Of a stretch of DNA of 64,000 nt, positions 1-8,626 are shown in pieces; position 1 is the first letter of the stretch, and every line of letters begins with the position of its first letter. The notes under the pieces were generated by a model. It ran no database searches, was not told where the DNA came from, and saw only the letters and a list, made by a program, of their open reading frames with translations. A program made the translations under genes and the position numbers. This stretch comes from Sva-07 sp964651825. Its GTDB lineage: Bacteria; Actinomycetota; Acidimicrobiia; Acidimicrobiales; Ilumatobacteraceae. The DNA is taken from assembly GCA_964651825.1 (NCBI GenBank), contig CAZYWK010000001.1, forward strand, positions 1 to 64,000. Direction: 5' to 3'.

Positions 1-49
1 CACCTTGCCAAGGTGAGGGTCGCGAGTTCGAATCTCGTCATCCGCTCCA
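1..49 (+). tRNA. tRNA-Gly(GCC), 3' part
   Basis: The window opens inside a tRNA. The anticodon stem-loop reads CACC-TTGCCAA-GGTG, which gives anticodon GCC (glycine). It is followed by a variable region, a T-arm with the TTCGAAT loop and an acceptor 3' strand ending TCCA, so CCA is encoded. The 5' half (acceptor 5' strand and D-arm) lies before the window. Confidence 0.93.
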
Positions 50-60
50 ACGAAACACTT

Positions 61-89
61 GATCAGCGGCCCTTTCAGGGCCGCTGATC
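61..89. terminator. Bidirectional hairpin between tRNA-Gly and thrE
   Basis: A perfect 13-bp inverted repeat (GATCAGCGGCCCT / AGGGCCGCTGATC) with a 3-nt loop begins 12 nt after the tRNA. No T-run follows on the + strand. On the - strand the hairpin is followed by a moderately T-rich stretch. It fits a terminator for the tRNA, the leftward operon or both. The sequence 90-166 shows nothing else. Confidence 0.65.
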
Positions 90-166
90 CGCGTCTGGGG
101 TCCGGCGAACAGACGATTCCGGTCCACCATCGAGGCGGAGTTGCTCGGATCGTCGTGCGTCGGCGG

Positions 167-1489
167 TCAGTCCACTCCGCCGTCGCGGGACGACTCGTCG
201 GGATGTCGTGGCCGGCGCCGCGGCTTGAGCCCTCCGCGTGCAACGACGTCGGAAGCCTTGCCGACTGCTCGACCGGTCATGACTGCCCAGGCGTGGGCTT
301 GGGTGCCACAGAGAACTCCGAGGGCGACCGCGAAAATCGATCCGACGGTTGCGAGCAGGTCCTGGCTGCTGCCGCCGCCCGCGAGTCGGGTGAGGCCGAT
401 CAGGCCGAGCGAGCCGGGCACGAGCAGCCAGAACCCGGGGAGGAACGATGCGTGGGCCGGCATGGCGGCCGGGAGCCGCTCGACTCCGAAGGCGGTGAGC
501 GTCATCACTGCGGCTCCGATCAACGCTGCGATGTAGCCACCGACCACAGTCGTTGCGATGAGTTGGCTGATCCACGCCGCGTAGAGCACGATGACCAGGC
601 TCGGTAACGACCATCGCGGTGCCGAGTCTGCAACGACGACACCAACGGCGAAGACGAGCACGCCGACTCCTCGCCACCAGTCATCGACGAGCGCCTCGCT
701 GCCGAAGAGCACACGGGAAGGAGCGATGCCGACCGCTTCGATCCCAGCGAGGATCCCGAACGCCAGGAGCGCCAGTTGGACCCCGCCGGCAACGAGGCGG
801 CTCGCGCCGGACACCATCTGTCCCGCCGCCAACTCGAGCACCGCGGTGGTCAACGCTGCCCCGGGCAGGAAGATCACGAGTGAGGCGACCATCGGGCGCA
901 ATCCGAGGTCGGAAATCTCGGCGCGCACGGCGAGCGCGCACAGCGCGGAGACAGCGGTCGCCGCGATCACGGGTGTCATCACCTCCAAAGCTGGTTGTCC
1001 CCGAACGACGGCGCGTAGGGTTCCGACCAACGCGCCGAATAACGCCGCAGCGACGATCTCGAGTGGGGCAGGGTGGAGAATGAGACAGATTCCTACTGCC
1101 AGCACGGCGTAGCCGGCGATGCTCTTGGCCCGCGCGAATCGAGGTCGAAGGGACCGGATCTCTTCGAGCTGTCGGGCTCCTTCGGTCGGTTGGATCTCGC
1201 CTCGCTCGGCCAGTCGCAGCAACCGTTCGAGTGCCGAGATCTGATCCAGTCGAGGCGAGCCAGCGAGCGCGGATGTCATACCGATCAGCGCTGGCTCCGC
1301 GCGGCCTGTCGTCACCATCAGATAGGTCGGAAAAGCGGTGACGGTGGCATGGTGCGCGCCGTAGGCGCTGGCGACGGTGGTGAGCCGCTGCTCCACCTCG
1401 TCGACAGGGTGTCCAGCGGTATTCATCGCCGTACCGAGCCCGACGAGGAACGACGCAAGTTCAGCCGACCGACTCGCTTCGTCGTCCAT
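167..1489 (-). CDS. ThrE-family threonine/serine exporter
   Basis: 440 aa inner-membrane protein of the ThrE family, which exports threonine and serine by proton-driven efflux. The first ~110 residues form a soluble amphipathic region. About ten hydrophobic segments follow in two blocks: the ThrE N-terminal domain to ~residue 260 and the smaller ThrE_2-type block after it. The central stretch PGAALTTAVLELAAGQMVSG is typical of the family. It is the last gene of a leftward run (dcuA-like, repeat protein, S51 peptidase, thrE), 41 nt after the peptidase. An exporter next to a peptidase suggests release of surplus amino acids from peptide breakdown, which is inference. Confidence 0.85.
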   Translation of the reverse strand: MDDEASRSAELASFLVGLGTAMNTAGHPVDEVEQRLTTVASAYGAHHATVTAFPTYLMVTTGRAEPALIGMTSALAGSPRLDQISALERLLRLAERGEIQPTEGARQLEEIRSLRPRFARAKSIAGYAVLAVGICLILHPAPLEIVAAALFGALVGTLRAVVRGQPALEVMTPVIAATAVSALCALAVRAEISDLGLRPMVASLVIFLPGAALTTAVLELAAGQMVSGASRLVAGGVQLALLAFGILAGIEAVGIAPSRVLFGSEALVDDWWRGVGVLVFAVGVVVADSAPRWSLPSLVIVLYAAWISQLIATTVVGGYIAALIGAAVMTLTAFGVERLPAAMPAHASFLPGFWLLVPGSLGLIGLTRLAGGGSSQDLLATVGSIFAVALGVLCGTQAHAWAVMTGRAVGKASDVVARGGLKPRRRPRHPDESSRDGGVD

Positions 1490-1530
1490 GTCCCTGTCGG
1501 ACCCTTCGCCGGCGAGGCTCGCCCGCGACG

Positions 1531-2265
1531 TCAGCTCGACACACTGCGGCTGGGCGCCCGCTCGTCGAGTTGACGGCAGGGAATGTCCTCTTCGATGATC
1601 TGTCCCTCATGGGCGTACACCTTGAGGGCGCGCCCTCCCGGCTCAGATGTAACCGCCTCGACAACCTCGCCGCCGGGTGTGAAGCGGATGGCGACTCGGT
1701 TCCACGACGCGTAGCCCATCTGCAGCGATCCGTCGAGGAGGGCGGCGTGGAACAGTGGGCGACGCTGGTCCTCGGCGTCGTAGTGCGGGCAGTAGCTGCC
1801 TTTGATCATGCCGAGCCCCTCGTGGAGCAACTGGAGGGTGGGTCCGAACGAGTCGGTGGTGCCGCCCTCGAACCAGCACAAACCGCCTGCGCTCCCGCCG
1901 GTGAGAACGGCGCCACCGGCGAGCGCGCCGTGCAGCAGTTCGTCGACCCCTTGGCGGTGCCACACGTCGAGCATGTTCGCGGTGTTGCCGCCGCCGACGT
2001 GGATGACGTCGGCGGCCAGGATGATGTCGCTCAGGTCGTCGAAGTCGCGGTGGAACAATCGGAGATGTCTCGGACGGCAGCGCCCGGAGTGGAACGCCTC
2101 GTAGAACTTCACGATGTAGGAGGCATCGTCGCCGGTCGCTGTCGGGAGGAACAAGACCACCGGGTCGTCCTTGCCGGTGAGTTCCAAGACGTAGTCGTGC
2201 AGCGGGTCGTCGCGGCGCTCCATCACGGCCAAGCCAGCACCCATCGGGACAATGTGACCTGTCAT
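1531..2265 (-). CDS. S51-family peptidase (peptidase E / YgaJ-like)
   Basis: 244 aa cytoplasmic serine peptidase of clan PC, family S51, related to peptidase E (Asp-X dipeptidase) and cyanophycinases. Visible landmarks are the GGGNT strand (residues ~85-90), the nucleophile elbow TGGSAGG near residue 120 (catalytic Ser), and the YCPHYD segment, whose His is the likely catalytic base. The start is placed at MTGHIVPMG; an in-frame ATG 48 nt upstream would add a poorly family-like N-terminus. It lies between the secreted repeat protein and ThrE on the same strand. Substrate preference cannot be read from the sequence; acidic dipeptides are plausible given the adjacent DcuA-type carrier. Confidence 0.82.
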   Translation of the reverse strand: MTGHIVPMGAGLAVMERRDDPLHDYVLELTGKDDPVVLFLPTATGDDASYIVKFYEAFHSGRCRPRHLRLFHRDFDDLSDIILAADVIHVGGGNTANMLDVWHRQGVDELLHGALAGGAVLTGGSAGGLCWFEGGTTDSFGPTLQLLHEGLGMIKGSYCPHYDAEDQRRPLFHAALLDGSLQMGYASWNRVAIRFTPGGEVVEAVTSEPGGRALKVYAHEGQIIEEDIPCRQLDERAPSRSVSS

Positions 2266-2316
2266 CGTTCTGCCTGGCTTTCGTTGGTTGTCGGAACTGT
2301 CACAGCTGACCATTGG

Positions 2317-3309
2317 TCATTCGTTGGCGGCGGGTGCTGCGAACAGCAGTATCCCGACTCGGGTCGGGGTGACGTCGAGTTCGCGCTGCAGGGGGACCCG
2401 TTCAATCAGAGCGAAACCCTGCACGCCGGATTCGTCGACCGGTTGTACCTGCACCAGGGCCAGCCCGGCCTCGGCGAAGTCGTCGTCGTTGGGTTGGAGG
2501 ATGTCCCCGCACGCTATTGGATCAGTCGTATCCGTGCCAGTCACGACGAGTGAGAACTTGCGGTCGGTGTACGCAGCGGCCAGGCCGAACCCGGGCACCC
2601 CCGCCGCGCCGTAGTACGCCACGGTGACCGGCTCGCCCGAGTCAGCGGGTGTGGCGAGGAACGGCTCCACGTCGTGATCGCTGCGGCTCTTCAGCTGCAC
2701 GCGAAGACGGTTGCCCGGGTTGTCGCACGTACCGCCTTGGATGTAGCCGTCGAACCCGGCCGCCGGCGCCGCTGGCGTGCCGGCGGGGGCTCCGCTCGAC
2801 AGCAGCACACGCACTCTCGTCGGCGTCACGTCGTGCTCGCGCTCGACTGCCGCCCGTTCGATGACTGCCACGCCTTGCACGGTGGACGGGGCGACGGGCA
2901 GGAGTTGCACAACGGCGATGCCCGCCTCGCCGAACCTGTCGTCGTCCGGTTCGAGGATGTCTCCACACGCCACGGCTTGGCCGTCGGTGTCGGTGATGAC
3001 CAGTGAAAACTCTTGGTTGGTGTAGATCGCCGAGAATCCGAAGCCGGGCACACCAGGCGACCCGTAGTAACCGAGTACGACGGTTTCGTCGCCGGCTCCG
3101 GTCTTGGCCAGATACGGCTCGATGTCGTGGTCGCCGTCACCGTCGAGCTTGACTCGCAAACTGTCGGTCGGGTCGGCGCACGTGCCGCTCTGGATGTACC
3201 CGTCGAACCCGTCGTCCGCGTCCTGCGCAGCGACCAACGGCGGAACGATCAGCGTCACGGCGGCGATCGTCGCGCCGACCGCCAGCCATCCGGTGGACCG
3301 CCTCGACAT
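2317..3309 (-). CDS. Secreted protein with two tandem GTC...ACGDI repeats
   Basis: 330 aa. It has an N-terminal signal peptide (MSRR, hydrophobic core, likely cleavage after VAA near residue 28). Two tandem repeats of about 140-150 aa follow, each beginning FDGYIQxGTC and containing DHDxEP, YYGxxGVPGFG, ACGDIL and DVTPTRV. Each repeat carries two cysteines that could pair. The GTC...ACGDI pattern recalls secreted proteins of Cu/Zn-SOD-like fold, but metal ligands are not evident, so function is unknown. The start ATG overlaps the dcuA-like stop by one base (TGATG), implying translational coupling with the carrier. A binding or sensing role beside the transporter is possible but unproven. Confidence 0.78.
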   Translation of the reverse strand: MSRRSTGWLAVGATIAAVTLIVPPLVAAQDADDGFDGYIQSGTCADPTDSLRVKLDGDGDHDIEPYLAKTGAGDETVVLGYYGSPGVPGFGFSAIYTNQEFSLVITDTDGQAVACGDILEPDDDRFGEAGIAVVQLLPVAPSTVQGVAVIERAAVEREHDVTPTRVRVLLSSGAPAGTPAAPAAGFDGYIQGGTCDNPGNRLRVQLKSRSDHDVEPFLATPADSGEPVTVAYYGAAGVPGFGLAAAYTDRKFSLVVTGTDTTDPIACGDILQPNDDDFAEAGLALVQVQPVDESGVQGFALIERVPLQRELDVTPTRVGILLFAAPAANE

Positions 3310-4670
3310 CACGGGACCACCGTTGCGGCGCCCGTGCCGTACACGGCGATTGCGACGGCCAGGCCGACCACGGTCGACACCAACCACATGATGAACATCG
3401 ACAGCGAGAACGAGTGCCAGACCGCGTACTTGCTGATCTTGGTGGTGCCGGTGACGTCGGTGGCGATGCTCGTCACCTGCGAGCCGTTGGCCGGGAAGAA
3501 ATAGATGCCGATGCAGGCCGTGGAGAACACGGCCAGGAACTGTGGCGGGACACCGAGGGCGAGACCGATCGGCACGATCGCGGCGAGCGCCGCGGCCTGG
3601 CTGGTGGTGAGGGCGCCGACGATGAAGATCGCAATGGCGATCATCCACCGGTAGTCCTCGACGACGCTGCCCATCGCGTTGACGATGGCCGTTTCGTTGG
3701 CGCCGATCCACGTGTCGGCCAACCACGCGATGCCGAACAGGGCGATCAGGCCGACGAGGCCCGACATCATGGTGCTCTGGCCGACGACGTCCTTGATGTT
3801 CACCTTGCAGGTCAGCACGATCAGCGTCGCCACCACACCCATGACGATCTGGATGATGATTCCGGTGCTCAACGGAACGAGATTTCCTGCGTCGTCCGGG
3901 AAGACGGGGCGCAGCCGCTCGACCATGCCGAGCACGACGATCACGACGATGCCGGCGAGGAAGATCATCGTGCTGCGCTTCGCGGACGGCGGGAGCTCGA
4001 GCTCCTCGAGCACCGACTCGTCAAAGGGTGCGAGCTCACCGTCGGCGATGCGCTTTTGGTACTCGGGGTCGTCGTCGAGTTCCTTGCCGACCCGCATCTG
4101 GACGAAGCAGGCGACGATCAGGGCGATGATGCTCGCCGGCAGGACACAGATCAGGATGTCGCCGATTCCGAATCCGACCGGATCGAGCAACCCGACCAGG
4201 GTGGCCATCGCCGCACTGACCGGGCTGGCGGTGATGGCGAACTGCGACGCCGTGCCGGCGACGGCCAGTGGGCGCTCGGGGCGGACCTTGTTGGCATAGG
4301 AGACGGCGAAGATCACCGGGATGAGCGAGTAATAGATGAACCCGGTGCCAGCGCCCATCGTGAACACGAACGCCACGATCGGTGCGACGAGCGCAATGTA
4401 GGCCGGCTTGCGTTTGAGGAGCTTCTTGGCGACCTCGACGAGATAGTCGATGCCGCCGACGGATTGCATCGTCGAGGCCGCCGTGATGACCATCAAGATG
4501 ATGAACATCGACGTCGTCGGCGGGTCGCCGGGAGGAAGCCCGAAGACGAACACGAGGACCGCGAGGCCGACGAGGCCCCACAGTCCGAGCCCGATTCCGC
4601 CCATGCGAACCCCGAGCAGGATCGCGATGATGACGACCGCCCCCTGAAGCAGTATCAACGCAGTGTCCAT
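3309..4670 (-). CDS. DcuA/DcuB-family C4-dicarboxylate (aspartate/fumarate/succinate) transporter
   Basis: 453 aa polytopic membrane protein. It aligns throughout with DcuA/DcuB: an N-terminal GVRMGGIGLGLWG segment, AASTMQSVGGIDYLV, ITASPVSAAMA, a cytosolic loop containing DDPEYQKRIADGEL, CKVNIKDVV, and a C-terminal GTTKISKYAVWHSF. The Dcu family exchanges C4-dicarboxylates and aspartate across the membrane, classically in anaerobic growth. A strong Shine-Dalgarno site (GGGAGGAC) lies just upstream. It heads a leftward operon with the secreted repeat protein, S51 peptidase and ThrE exporter. An asparaginase gene 3 kb away adds an aspartate theme. Exact substrate and direction are unknown. Confidence 0.88.
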   Translation of the reverse strand: MDTALILLQGAVVIIAILLGVRMGGIGLGLWGLVGLAVLVFVFGLPPGDPPTTSMFIILMVITAASTMQSVGGIDYLVEVAKKLLKRKPAYIALVAPIVAFVFTMGAGTGFIYYSLIPVIFAVSYANKVRPERPLAVAGTASQFAITASPVSAAMATLVGLLDPVGFGIGDILICVLPASIIALIVACFVQMRVGKELDDDPEYQKRIADGELAPFDESVLEELELPPSAKRSTMIFLAGIVVIVVLGMVERLRPVFPDDAGNLVPLSTGIIIQIVMGVVATLIVLTCKVNIKDVVGQSTMMSGLVGLIALFGIAWLADTWIGANETAIVNAMGSVVEDYRWMIAIAIFIVGALTTSQAAALAAIVPIGLALGVPPQFLAVFSTACIGIYFFPANGSQVTSIATDVTGTTKISKYAVWHSFSLSMFIMWLVSTVVGLAVAIAVYGTGAATVVP

Positions 4671-4787
4671 TCAGTCCTCCCTCATTTGCTGGGAACGATG
4701 CCAGTTCTTTGGAACATAGCGCAGGGTCCCCTGCGCCGACGGTAACGGCCGTGCGGGATCGGGACGTAGATCACGCGTCGCTGTCGC

Positions 4788-4793
4788 TACTGT
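4788..4793 (+). promoter_or_regulatory. -10-like TACTGT, 8 nt before hutG-like start
   Basis: The TANNNT box ends 8 nt before the ATG and no Shine-Dalgarno site intervenes. This geometry fits a leaderless transcript. Confidence 0.5.
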
Positions 4794-4801
4794 CGACACT
4801 T

Positions 4802-5998
4802 ATGACCATCGACTCTCCTGCATGGATTCCAGCTGGGACGGCGTTCGACGTCGATGACTTCGTGTACTTCCGTGACAAGGGTCGACGACGCCTCGACGAC
4901 GTACTGGGCGACATCGATCTGATCATCACGGGCCCGCACGCATCCGCCGCCTTCCCCGAGGAGATGGCACCATTCGTGGATGACCGGCTCACGCGCCGAT
5001 TGCAGCATGACTTCACCGATATCTCGACCAGCCCCGTCGGGCGACGATGGGCACAGATCGATCCGCATGTCCTCTACATCGAGAACCCGCACCCACGTGC
5101 GGTGCGCGACGCCAACCGGGCGCGCCCCGACGACCTCGGGGCCGGTCTGCGCGCCGCGTTCGACCGACTGCGCGCCGCCGGCGAAAGCCAGCGGCCATCA
5201 CTCGAGGGTGTCGATGCCGTCCGACCCGTGACGTTCGGATACCTGCCGGTCCTTCGTGAACCGCGAACCGACGGCGGCTGGGTCGAACTCGTCGAGGCGC
5301 TCACCACTGCCGGCGCGCTCGGTGTCGACGCGTATGAACGCGTACGCGACGACCTGATCGGACGAACGATCGACGCCAAACTCACCCGCCTGATCTCACT
5401 CGACCCGGCAGACGTCACCGTCAGCGAGTGGCGTTCGGCGTCGATCCTCCTCGTGATGTCGCTGCACGACACGATGAACCACACCGCCCGCCCCGACGGC
5501 GCGATCTGCGTCGAACGCCAACCTGTCGATCGGCTTCCCAACGTCGTCGCCCTGTCGAACCATGGTGGTCCCGATGCGAACGTGCGCGCCGGGACCGGTG
5601 GCCCACTGGCCGACGACGACGTGCTCGCGCTCGATCCAACCACGATGCGATCGATCGCCAACGCATACAGATGGGCGTTCGACGCGTACGGGCCCGACGA
5701 CGTCGCATTCAACCGGCCCTACCTCGGTGGGTTCGAGACCCGACACATCAGCCCGCGCCTGCGATCGCTCGCTACGAACGCCATCGTCAGCTGCGATGGA
5801 GTTCCGGTGTCGCTCAAGCTCGGCGCATGGCAAAACGAGTTCCTTCGTGAATTCCTCCTCGGACCAGATGCCACCGAGCACCTCACCGCCCCGGGCAGTG
5901 ACTGGGTGATGCCGCCTGACGACCACGTCAACTGGCTCGCCGAACGGCTCCAAGCCGCACACGACCGCGTCCGCAGGTGGGGTCCGGCGCTCGCCTGA
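4802..5998 (+). CDS. N-formylglutamate amidohydrolase family protein
   Basis: 398 aa. The FGase family hydrolyses N-formylglutamate to glutamate and formate (HutG type) or related N-acyl amino acids. Family-like features are IITGPHASAAFPEEM near residue 45 (a metal-site His region), VLYIENPHPRAV, and the C-terminal NRPYLGGFETRH followed by KLGAWQNEFLREFLL. The protein is longer than typical FGases (~270 aa), with an insertion around residues 140-260. The start is ATG 4802, supported by the upstream TACTGT box; an in-frame ATG at 4709 is less likely. It is divergent from the dcuA-like operon with 131 nt between. Its role may be histidine catabolism or peptide/amino-acid salvage. Confidence 0.78.
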   Translation: MTIDSPAWIPAGTAFDVDDFVYFRDKGRRRLDDVLGDIDLIITGPHASAAFPEEMAPFVDDRLTRRLQHDFTDISTSPVGRRWAQIDPHVLYIENPHPRAVRDANRARPDDLGAGLRAAFDRLRAAGESQRPSLEGVDAVRPVTFGYLPVLREPRTDGGWVELVEALTTAGALGVDAYERVRDDLIGRTIDAKLTRLISLDPADVTVSEWRSASILLVMSLHDTMNHTARPDGAICVERQPVDRLPNVVALSNHGGPDANVRAGTGGPLADDDVLALDPTTMRSIANAYRWAFDAYGPDDVAFNRPYLGGFETRHISPRLRSLATNAIVSCDGVPVSLKLGAWQNEFLREFLLGPDATEHLTAPGSDWVMPPDDHVNWLAERLQAAHDRVRRWGPALA

Positions 5999-6058
5999 TT
6001 CCACCCCAGGTCTTCTGGCGGGTGGCATTTGAAATGACCGAAGTCGGCTGCGTCCTGA

Positions 6059-6064
6059 ATACGA
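6059..6064 (+). promoter_or_regulatory. Candidate -10 (TACGAT) for the lipoprotein/BI-1 pair
   Basis: TACGAT lies 54 nt before the lipoprotein ATG, which has its own AAGGA ribosome-binding site. The 120-nt gap after the hutG-like gene contains no other obvious element. Confidence 0.4.
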
Positions 6065-6118
6065 TCGGGCGGGGTCATTCGGTGGCCCCCCGATCCCTCC
6101 AACCCAAAAGGAACCACC

Positions 6119-6577
6119 ATGAAGCGACCCTTGGCCTTCGGCCTCACCGCGCTCGTCAGTGTGAGCATGCTGGCGGCGTGTAGCTCCGATGACGACGACT
6201 CAGCCTCGGACGTCCAGGAAGCCAACACCGAGTTCTGTCAGGACCTCAGTGCGTACGGTGCTTCGTTGACCGCATTCGCCGCCCTGGACCCCGCCGCTGC
6301 GACCAAGGCCGACTACGACGCTGCGGCCGAGACGGTCAAGTCGGCTCGCAGTGACCTGGCTGAGAGCGGGGCTGAACTCGTCGGTGCAGAACTCGACCTT
6401 CTCGAATCGCAGGCCGACGACCTCAATGGAGCGCTCGCGGACGCACCTGACGACGCTGTCGTGGCCGACATCGTCACCGCAGCCCAAGCACAGGTGACCC
6501 AGGTCGAGGCCAGCGCTGCTGCGGTCAACACGGCGGTGTGCACGGCGGAGAACTCCGCCGCCACCACCGAAGGCTGA
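6119..6577 (+). CDS. Small lipoprotein of unknown function
   Basis: 152 aa. A clear lipoprotein signal peptide ends in the lipobox LAAC (Cys near residue 21), followed by an acidic SSDDDDSAS linker. The mature part is rich in Ala, Asp and Glu and predicted helical, with two further cysteines (FCQDL near 40 and AVCTAE near the C-terminus) that could form a disulfide. The ribosome-binding site is AAAAGGA, 7 nt before the ATG. The gene is 23 nt upstream of the BI-1 gene, so they probably form a pair. No family is recognised; it resembles the many acidic helical lipoproteins of actinobacteria. Confidence 0.8.
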   Translation: MKRPLAFGLTALVSVSMLAACSSDDDDSASDVQEANTEFCQDLSAYGASLTAFAALDPAAATKADYDAAAETVKSARSDLAESGAELVGAELDLLESQADDLNGALADAPDDAVVADIVTAAQAQVTQVEASAAAVNTAVCTAENSAATTEG

Positions 6578-6600
6578 TCCCGACTCATCCTGAAGGAGCC

Positions 6601-7404
6601 ATGGCACACACGACCACAGCAGGATCTGGACTCCATACGGGGAACCCAGCCCTCAGCGAGAAGTTCATCGACACCCAACTCAAAGCGTCATCGACGCGTT
6701 CGATGTCGGTGGCTGGTGTCAGCATCAAGACACTGGTCCTGCTCGTCGTGCTCGTCGCAGGCGGGGCCTGGGGCTGGGCCTCCGCCACCCAACCGGTGGC
6801 CGTCGACCTGGGCAGCGGCTACGCCACGACCACCGTCACCATCCCCGGTGGCTTCTGGCTCGCCAGCTTCGGCGCCTTCCTCCTCGGCATCTCCATCGCG
6901 GTCCAGCCACGACGGGCGGCGCTCTTCGGTGCGCTCTATGCGATCTGTGAAGGATTCTGCCTCGGTGCCATCTCGGCAATGTTCGACGCCCAGACCGACG
7001 GCATCGTCGGCGCCGCGATCTTGTCGACGATGTGTGTGTTCATCGTCGCACTGCTGCTGTATGTGACGCGCATCATCAAACCATCCCAGAAGATGGCGTT
7101 CGCCGTCGTCGCCGGGATCGGGGGGCTGATGCTCCTCTACACGTTCGTCTTCATCGTTTCGATCTTCAATTGGGCGTGGCTCTACAGCGACAACTTCCGA
7201 ACAGTCGGCATCGTCGTGACCCTCATCGCGATCGTGCTCGCCGCACTCAGCCTCGTGCTCGACTTCGGCACCATCGAAATCGGCGTCAAGACCGGCGCAC
7301 CCAAAGAACTCGAGTGGTACATGGGCTTCGGGCTCATGGTCACCCTCGTCTGGCTCTACATCTCGATCCTCAAGTTGCTCGCGCTGCTCGCTCGCAACCG
7401 CTGA
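6601..7404 (+). CDS. Bax inhibitor-1 / YccA family membrane protein
   Basis: 267 aa with a ~45-residue soluble N-terminus and seven hydrophobic segments. Features of the actinobacterial BI-1-like (YccA/BsYetJ-related) family include FGALYAICEGFCLGAISAMF after TM3 and VLDFGTIEIGVKTGAPKELEWYMGFGLMVTLVWLY at the C-terminus, the last containing the acidic residues typical of the pore region. Members act as pH-sensitive calcium leak channels or modulators of membrane proteases, so the precise role here is unknown. The start is ATG 6601, with a strong GAAGGAG site 4 nt upstream; longer in-frame starts would enter the lipoprotein gene. Confidence 0.86.
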   Translation: MAHTTTAGSGLHTGNPALSEKFIDTQLKASSTRSMSVAGVSIKTLVLLVVLVAGGAWGWASATQPVAVDLGSGYATTTVTIPGGFWLASFGAFLLGISIAVQPRRAALFGALYAICEGFCLGAISAMFDAQTDGIVGAAILSTMCVFIVALLLYVTRIIKPSQKMAFAVVAGIGGLMLLYTFVFIVSIFNWAWLYSDNFRTVGIVVTLIAIVLAALSLVLDFGTIEIGVKTGAPKELEWYMGFGLMVTLVWLYISILKLLALLARNR

Positions 7405-7477
7405 CCCGCGACGGCGATGGAACGACTGCCGAGTCGACACAGGAGACGACCGGGTCCGAGGATCCAGTGCGGCGACA

Positions 7478-8539
7478 TCAGCGTGTGAGTTCGCCGGCCA
7501 GGTCGTCCTGCATCAAACGGCGCACGACGTCGGGAGCATGGCGTTCGGTGAGGACCATGAGCTTGGTGAGTGCGGCCTCGAAGGTCATGTCACCCAGGGG
7601 AATCGCACCGGTCGCGAGGAGCGCGGAACCCGTGGCATACAGGCCATCCACCACACCGCCGGCGCGACACTGCGTCGTCACGACCACCGTCACGCCCCGG
7701 TCGACCGCCGAGCGCAACGGATCAAGGAACCAGCTACCGCTTGGGCCATTGCCGGCCCCGTAGGCCTCGAGCACGACGCCGCGCAGACCGGGTCGGGCAA
7801 GGACCGCGTCGAGTGTGTGCTGGTCCATGCCGGGATGGAGCCGGAACCCCGTCACCGCGTCGCTGATTCCGCCGGTCCGCCGGATCGGGCCGCGGCCGGC
7901 CGGGCGGATCAATGCGGTAGCGAAGTCGATCGAGACACCAGCGGTTGCGAGCGGTGGAAAGTTCGGCGACGCGAACCCGCGGTAGCTGTCGGCATGCACC
8001 TTCACCGTCCGATTCCCGCGAAGCAGCACATCGGCGAAGAAGATCGACACCTCAGGTACGAGTGGAGCGCCGCGCAGATGCCCGGCGGCGATCGCCAGAG
8101 CAGTCGTGAGGTTCTCGCGACCATCCGAACGCAACTCCGTGACCGGACGCTGTGCACCTGTCAACACGATCGGGATGTCGATCCCCTCGAGCAGAAAGCT
8201 GAGCGCCGCTGCGGTGTAGGCCATGGTGTCGGTGCCGTGGAGCACCACCACACCAGCGTGCCCGGGAGCATGCTCGACGATCGCGTCGGCGACATCGAGC
8301 CAGTCCGACGCGCTCATGTCTGATGAGTCGACGGGATCGCCGAACGTCGCCACCGTGAGAGCGATGGGCAGGCGGCTGAGAAACGGGAGATGTGCTCCGA
8401 CCTGGCGCAGGTCGAGCGGTACCAGCGCGCCATCGGGCCCAGGACCCATCCCGATCGTGCCACCCGTGTACAGCACGAGCACGCTCGGATCGCCTTGGTC
8501 ACCTGGACCGATTCTGCCGAGCACCTCGACACGGCTCAC
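7478..8539 (-). CDS. L-asparaginase, type I-like
   Basis: 353 aa cytoplasmic asparaginase hydrolysing Asn to Asp and ammonia. Both threonine motifs are present: VLYTGGTIGMG near residue 20 (first catalytic Thr) and VVVLHGTDTMAYTAAALSF near residue 100 (second Thr with Asp). VLTGAQRP and SDGRENL follow, also typical. No signal peptide is seen, which fits the type I form. A GTG at 8539 is preferred as start; an upstream TTG at 8569 would add ten residues. The gene is convergent with the BI-1 gene and the 73-nt gap between them shows no clear terminator. Confidence 0.87.
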   Translation of the reverse strand: MSRVEVLGRIGPGDQGDPSVLVLYTGGTIGMGPGPDGALVPLDLRQVGAHLPFLSRLPIALTVATFGDPVDSSDMSASDWLDVADAIVEHAPGHAGVVVLHGTDTMAYTAAALSFLLEGIDIPIVLTGAQRPVTELRSDGRENLTTALAIAAGHLRGAPLVPEVSIFFADVLLRGNRTVKVHADSYRGFASPNFPPLATAGVSIDFATALIRPAGRGPIRRTGGISDAVTGFRLHPGMDQHTLDAVLARPGLRGVVLEAYGAGNGPSGSWFLDPLRSAVDRGVTVVVTTQCRAGGVVDGLYATGSALLATGAIPLGDMTFEAALTKLMVLTERHAPDVVRRLMQDDLAGELTR

Positions 8540-8626
8540 GCGTTCACCGGCTCCGATGTTCCCTCGCAACGACCAACGCCCTGTTCCCGAACGCTGCTGG
8601 GGCAGACCGTGCGCGGCGCTGGGTCA

